NCBI GenBank assembly: GCA_945893365.1
Contig: CAMDED010000035.1
Coordinates: forward strand, 1 to 55,193
Reading direction: 5' to 3'
DNA from: Candidatus Sulfopaludibacter sp. SbA3
GTDB taxonomy: Bacteria; Acidobacteriota; Terriglobia; Bryobacterales; Bryobacteraceae
DNA: 55,193 nt
Position 1 is the first letter of the stretch. Each line of letters begins with the position of its first letter. Below, in pieces: positions 52,130-55,193 of the stretch. The translations under genes and the position numbers were made by a program. The notes beneath the pieces are model-generated. The model was not told the DNA's origin and searched no databases. It worked only from the letters and a program-made list of their open reading frames with translations.

Positions 52130-53179
52130 ATGAATTTCGATCAAGCGCCTTTATTAGTCATATGGGAAACGACCCAAGCCTGCGATTTGTCCTGCGTGCA
52201 TTGCCGCGCTTCCGCCATGCCGGAGCGGAATCCGGGTGAATTGACCACCGGGGACGCATTGCGTCTGCTCGACCAGATCCAGAGATTCGGCACAAGTCCG
52301 CTGATGGTGTTCACCGGCGGCGACCCTTTAAAGCGTCTCGATTTGTTCCCGTTGCTGCGGCGGAGCGCGGAGTTGGGCTTGCGGACCAACGTCAGTCCGA
52401 GTGCGACGCCGCTGCTGACGAACGAGGCGGTGCGCAGATTCCAGGAGTGCGGCGTGGCGAGGATGGCGATCAGCCTGGACGGGCCGGACGCCGCTTCGCA
52501 TGACGAGTTCCGGGGCGTTCCGGGCACCTTCGACCGGGCGATGGCGGCGCTTGAGGAAGCGCGCAGGATCGGGCTCGAGACGCAGATTCAAACCACGGTA
52601 ACGCGGCGGAACATGCACCGGTTGCCGGAAATTGCGGAGCGCGTGGCTGAAGTCGGCGGAAAGATGTGGAGCCTGTTCTTCCTGATAGTGACCGGGCGGG
52701 CGATGTGCGCCGACGACCTGACGGCGGAAGAGTACGAACAGGTATTCGACACGCTGTACCGGGTTTCGAAGACGATGCCGTTCGACGTGAAGACCACCGA
52801 GGGGATGCACTACCGCCGCTTCGTCGCTCAGCGCATCAAGGAGGAGCACGCGAAGCGCGAGGACAATCAGAAGGTGATGTGGCGGACGGCGGGAGTGAGC
52901 GACGGAAAGGGATTTGTATTTGTGTCGCACACCGGCGAGATTTACCCGAGCGGTTTCCTGCCGGTCTCCGCGGGTAACGTGAGAACGGACAATCTGGTAA
53001 GCGTGTACCGGAACTCCAGCCTGTTCCTGCTCCTGCGCGACATGGATATGCGGGAGGGGAAGTGCGGATTGTGCGAGTATCACAATATCTGCGGCGGTTC
53101 CCGCGCGCGGGCGTTTGCGGTGACCGGGAACTATTTGGCGGAAGACCCGCGGTGTTCGTATCAGCCGGCGGGGGTTTGA
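52130..53179 (+). CDS. Radical SAM/SPASM enzyme (TIGR04053-like)
   Basis: 349 residues from the ATG at 52130, chosen because family sequence begins immediately (MNFDQAPLLVIWETTQACDL). The iron-sulphur cluster for SAM is held by C18, C22 and C25. A GG-type SAM motif FTGGDPLKR follows. The C-terminal SPASM region has CGLCEYHNICGGSRARAFA and a final Cys in AEDPRC for auxiliary clusters. Related proteins modify peptides or tetrapyrroles; this subfamily has no settled function. No precursor peptide gene was recognised nearby. It follows the acylase by 43 bases. Confidence 0.87.
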   Translation: MNFDQAPLLVIWETTQACDLSCVHCRASAMPERNPGELTTGDALRLLDQIQRFGTSPLMVFTGGDPLKRLDLFPLLRRSAELGLRTNVSPSATPLLTNEAVRRFQECGVARMAISLDGPDAASHDEFRGVPGTFDRAMAALEEARRIGLETQIQTTVTRRNMHRLPEIAERVAEVGGKMWSLFFLIVTGRAMCADDLTAEEYEQVFDTLYRVSKTMPFDVKTTEGMHYRRFVAQRIKEEHAKREDNQKVMWRTAGVSDGKGFVFVSHTGEIYPSGFLPVSAGNVRTDNLVSVYRNSSLFLLLRDMDMREGKCGLCEYHNICGGSRARAFAVTGNYLAEDPRCSYQPAGV

Positions 53180-53802
53180 GCGGGTCGGACGGCCTCATCA
53201 TCGGCGGCGCGCCGATTCCTTTTGGTCTGTCGGGATTCATGCCGGTTCCAAGGGGGGAGACCAGATCGAGCCCTCCTTCGCGGCCAAGCCTGCTACGACC
53301 GGCGGTAACGCGCGGCCATCGAGAAAGTCCTTGGCTGCGAGCGCGCAGACGGCTGCATCGAGAGTATCCGCGATGCGTCAATCAACCGTGTGTCCGGCCT
53401 CCGCGCGTGAGGCGAACGCCACGGCATCCGACTCCATCCGACCGTTGTCTTGTTGAATTCCCAGCTGGAATCGGGCGCGAGGACCAGAATTGCCGTCAAC
53501 GCGCATCGCAAGTGCTGAGGTGATTACGCCGTAGTAATGCTGAACTGAACAGGCGGGTTTAGGCGCCGTTCCGACGAATGCCGAGTGCCTTGGCGCCGGT
53601 CCGAGGGCCGAGACGCGGCGTCCCTTGGCAGTGCGATAGAAGTGCTCGGGCTGCATTAGATGATTAACGGGAATTGCGCCGCGGTGGGGTTGCCCTGTTT
53701 GGTGAGACAAACAGTTAAGACACTGTGTACCGTTCGATGATAAATTCCTTTCCCCTGCTGAGGCAATCGTTTTATTCTGGTACGGTCGGTGAAGCGGTAA
53801 AG
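53180..53802. other. Intergenic stretch with no supported gene
   Basis: About 620 bases between the radical SAM gene and the IS3 end. Minus-strand and plus-strand frames are open but Arg/Pro/Ser-rich and lack any family resemblance. Composition becomes more AT-rich toward 53700-53800, near the insertion-sequence boundary. I see no RNA gene or clear terminator. Confidence 0.35.
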
Positions 53803-54434
53803 TGGACCCCAAAGTCAAGACCATTTTTGGGCTTGTTTAAGTTATGCTCGACGGCCTTCCAACCATGACCAAAACCATCCGGCGCGCGGGCGACCGAAGG
53901 TCGCCGAGCGGCCTGCCATTTCCATAGGACGACCACGCCCCGGAGGGGCGGAGGGAGTCCACCATTTCTTTCCATGCCGGGCTTTCCAGCTTTTTCCTCC
54001 CATTACGCTTCCCCTCGCTGGAACACCGCTGCCGGCGGCTGGTTGCCAAGGCTCTGATGCGGCCTCTCCTGGTTGTAGAACTGGAACCAGTTCCCGATCC
54101 CCGCTCGCGCCTCCGGCACCACCCCATACTCCTTCAAGTAGATCTCTTCGTACTTCAGCGACCGCCACAACCTCCCCGCGGACTTGCTCTTGGATCTGCT
54201 CGTGGACAGCGGTTTTCCACTCAAGGCCTGCAACATCCGCTGTTCCTCGATGCGTTGCAAGCACTTTTTTAAAAAATCGATCTCCAGCGTCTGTTGCCCG
54301 ATCTTGCGCTCCAGTTTGGCCTGCTGGGTTTCATCCCAGCGGGTTTTTCCGGGGCCGGGAAAGGCGTTGCCGGGCCCTTGGCGGAACTCCCGACGCCAGC
54401 GGTGCAGCACATTGGGGTTCACCTCAAACGCGGC
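53803..54434 (-). mobile_element. IS3-type element with large internal deletion
   Basis: The left boundary is inferred at TGGACCCCAAAGTCAAGACC (53803), a TG-starting terminal repeat of the IS3 type. Inside is a chimeric transposase gene (54003-54422). The other end is cut at about 54434, where sequence switches to the tail of an IS21-type gene, so no opposite terminal repeat remains. Not able to move by itself. Confidence 0.6.
54003..54422 (-). pseudogene. In-frame fusion of IS3 orfA with the end of orfB
   Basis: 139 residues. The first half is OrfA-like (NPNVLHRWRREFRQGPG, then LERKIGQQTLEIDFLKKCLQ). At about residue 70 it jumps to the C-terminal end of OrfB (GRLWRSLKYEEIYLKEYG; FQFYNQERPHQSLGNQPP). 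The helix-turn-helix and most of the DDE catalytic core of OrfB are absent, but the frame is kept. It cannot transpose; it might bind element ends through OrfA. The OrfA N-terminus is also missing upstream, with a TGA in frame near 54434. Confidence 0.78.
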
Positions 54435-54624
54435 TCAGGCGGCGCAGTGTGCCGAGCAGCAGAGCCGACTCGATCAAGGGTAGAGCGACGGCATCGGCGA
54501 AAAGTTTGCGCGTCAGAGACTGGTCAACTGGGCTGGGGCGCAAGGGCGTGTCGGGCAGATTCAGGTAGAGAGTCAACACGGCGGCGCCATAGGCGGCTTC
54601 GCTGGGTTGGTGGGACGAAGTCAT
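54424..54624 (-). pseudogene. Third-ORF fragment of an IS21-type cassette
   Basis: Starts at an ATG (54624) overlapping the istB stop as ATGA. It encodes MTSSHQPSEAAYGAAVLTLY, then LNLPDTPLRPSPVD and ALLLGTLRRLSR, a pattern of small proteins often found after istB. It is truncated at about 54434, where the IS3 sequence begins. Confidence 0.55.
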
Positions 54625-55005
54625 TTCCTTTTCCTTCGCGCGGCCGATTCCTGTTCGCTTTCGCGGACGCGATAGCTGTCGCCTTCGACCCGGGTGACGT
54701 CGGCGTGATGCAAGCAAGCGGTCGAGCAGCGTGACGATGCAAGTCGCGTTGGGGAATACCTCGTTCCATTCCTTGAACGGACGATTGGTGGTGACGATCA
54801 GCGGTTTGCGCTCATAGCGGCAGTTGACGACTTCGTAGAGCAAGTCGGCGGCCTTGTCGTCGAAGGACAGATAGCCCACCTCGTCGATGCACAGCAGCCC
54901 GACATTGGCCCAGGTGCGAAGCTTGCGGCGGCGGCCTTCGGGCGATTGACGATGAATCGGCAGTAGGTGCGGCCGCTCCAACTCCATCGCTGCTCCAATC
55001 GTCAT
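54621..55005 (-). pseudogene. istB: IstB-like ATPase fragment, frameshifted
   Basis: Minus-strand homology to the IS21 helper ATPase IstB: WANVGLLCIDEVGYLSFDDK (Walker B), then LIVTTNRPFKEWNEVFPNAT. After LLDRLL one base is missing near 54718, and the expected HADVTRVEGDSYRVRESEQE continues in the next frame to a TGA at 54621. The N-terminal Walker A part is absent, and IS3 sequence on the other strand begins at about 55051. Non-functional. Confidence 0.8.
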
Positions 55006-55050
55006 TCCTCGTCCGCTCAAAGTGTGTTGCTGGCTGGCTCGGCACGGCCG

Positions 55051-55193
55051 CGGATCACCATCGAGTTGCACAACCGAGGTTGGCAGGTGGGGCATGAAAA
55101 GGTGTACCGGATCATGCGCGAGGACAACCTGCTCTGTCTGCGCAAGCGGAGGTTTGTGATCCTCACCACAAATTCGAATCACAATCGGCCGGT
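55051..55193 (+). pseudogene. IS3-family orfB fragment (cut by window edge)
   Basis: The plus strand reads RITIELHNRGWQVGHEKVYR followed by IMREDNLLCLRKRRFV and TTNSNHNRP, matching the middle N-terminal part of IS3 OrfB. The 5' part is missing and the window ends before the DDE core. It lies head-on to the istB fragment. Confidence 0.75.

Noticed and set aside
1-55193. tRNA or rRNA genes
   Set aside because: No tRNA-like TTCGAATC context with a foldable cloverleaf and no rRNA signature was noticed on either strand by reading; a tRNA scan could overturn this.

Overview
The window looks like a chromosomal segment of a GC-rich Gram-negative bacterium, most likely an acidobacterium of the Bryobacterales/Solibacter type. 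This is inferred from gene content: two very large Oar-like TonB-type receptors with an N-terminal carboxypeptidase-regulatory domain, a DUF1549/DUF1553 plus DUF1501 pair, several Tat-type leaders, and secreted repeat proteins. No rRNA, tRNA or other direct taxonomic marker was seen.

Layout. (1) 1-2553: a transposase stub, then a fossil potassium-pump locus, a broken kdpC followed by a broken kdpA. (2) 2727-8681: an intact high-affinity K+ uptake operon (Usp-like protein, a 27-residue membrane peptide, kdpF, kdpA, kdpB, kdpC) and a membrane-anchored methyltransferase. (3) 8746-13403 on the minus strand: a four-gene secretion/fimbria-like operon (pilin-like protein, second exported protein, PapD-like chaperone, large outer-membrane protein) that does not look like a standard chaperone-usher set. 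(4) 13841-14190: a scar made of an IS3 fragment, a degraded kdpB 3' end and a degraded 3' end of the large outer-membrane gene. (5) 14293-25099: CHASE2 adenylate cyclase, two tandem exported caspase-like proteins, a DUF5666-like protein, an Oar-like receptor and an exported glycine-rich protein. Three successive proteins here carry similar Gly/Arg/Pro/Met-rich segments. (6) 25501-30370: IS630 debris, a second Oar-like receptor and galT, all three on the minus strand. (7) 30446-39038: DUF1549/DUF1553, DUF1501 and two paralogous exported repeat proteins, tightly packed. (8) 38977-49013 on the minus strand: a cytochrome c maturation operon (ccmE, ccmF, ccmH-like, two uncharacterised genes, ccmA, ccmB, ccmC, ccmD) that continues into a Tat-type enolase-superfamily enzyme and an acetaldehyde dehydrogenase/4-hydroxy-2-oxovalerate aldolase pair. 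(9) 49481-53179: FmdB-like zinc ribbon, penicillin-acylase-family hydrolase and a radical SAM/SPASM enzyme. (10) 53803-55193: a graveyard of IS3 and IS21 pieces.

How it works together. KdpFABC is a self-contained K+ pump, but no KdpDE sensor pair is present. The Ccm genes handle haem for c-type cytochromes, and the CcmE here has Cys in place of the usual haem-binding His. The cyclase/caspase block may link a cAMP signal to envelope proteins, but that is inference from adjacency. The least familiar units are the fimbria-like operon, the cyclase-caspase-glycine-rich block and the pair of large repeat proteins.
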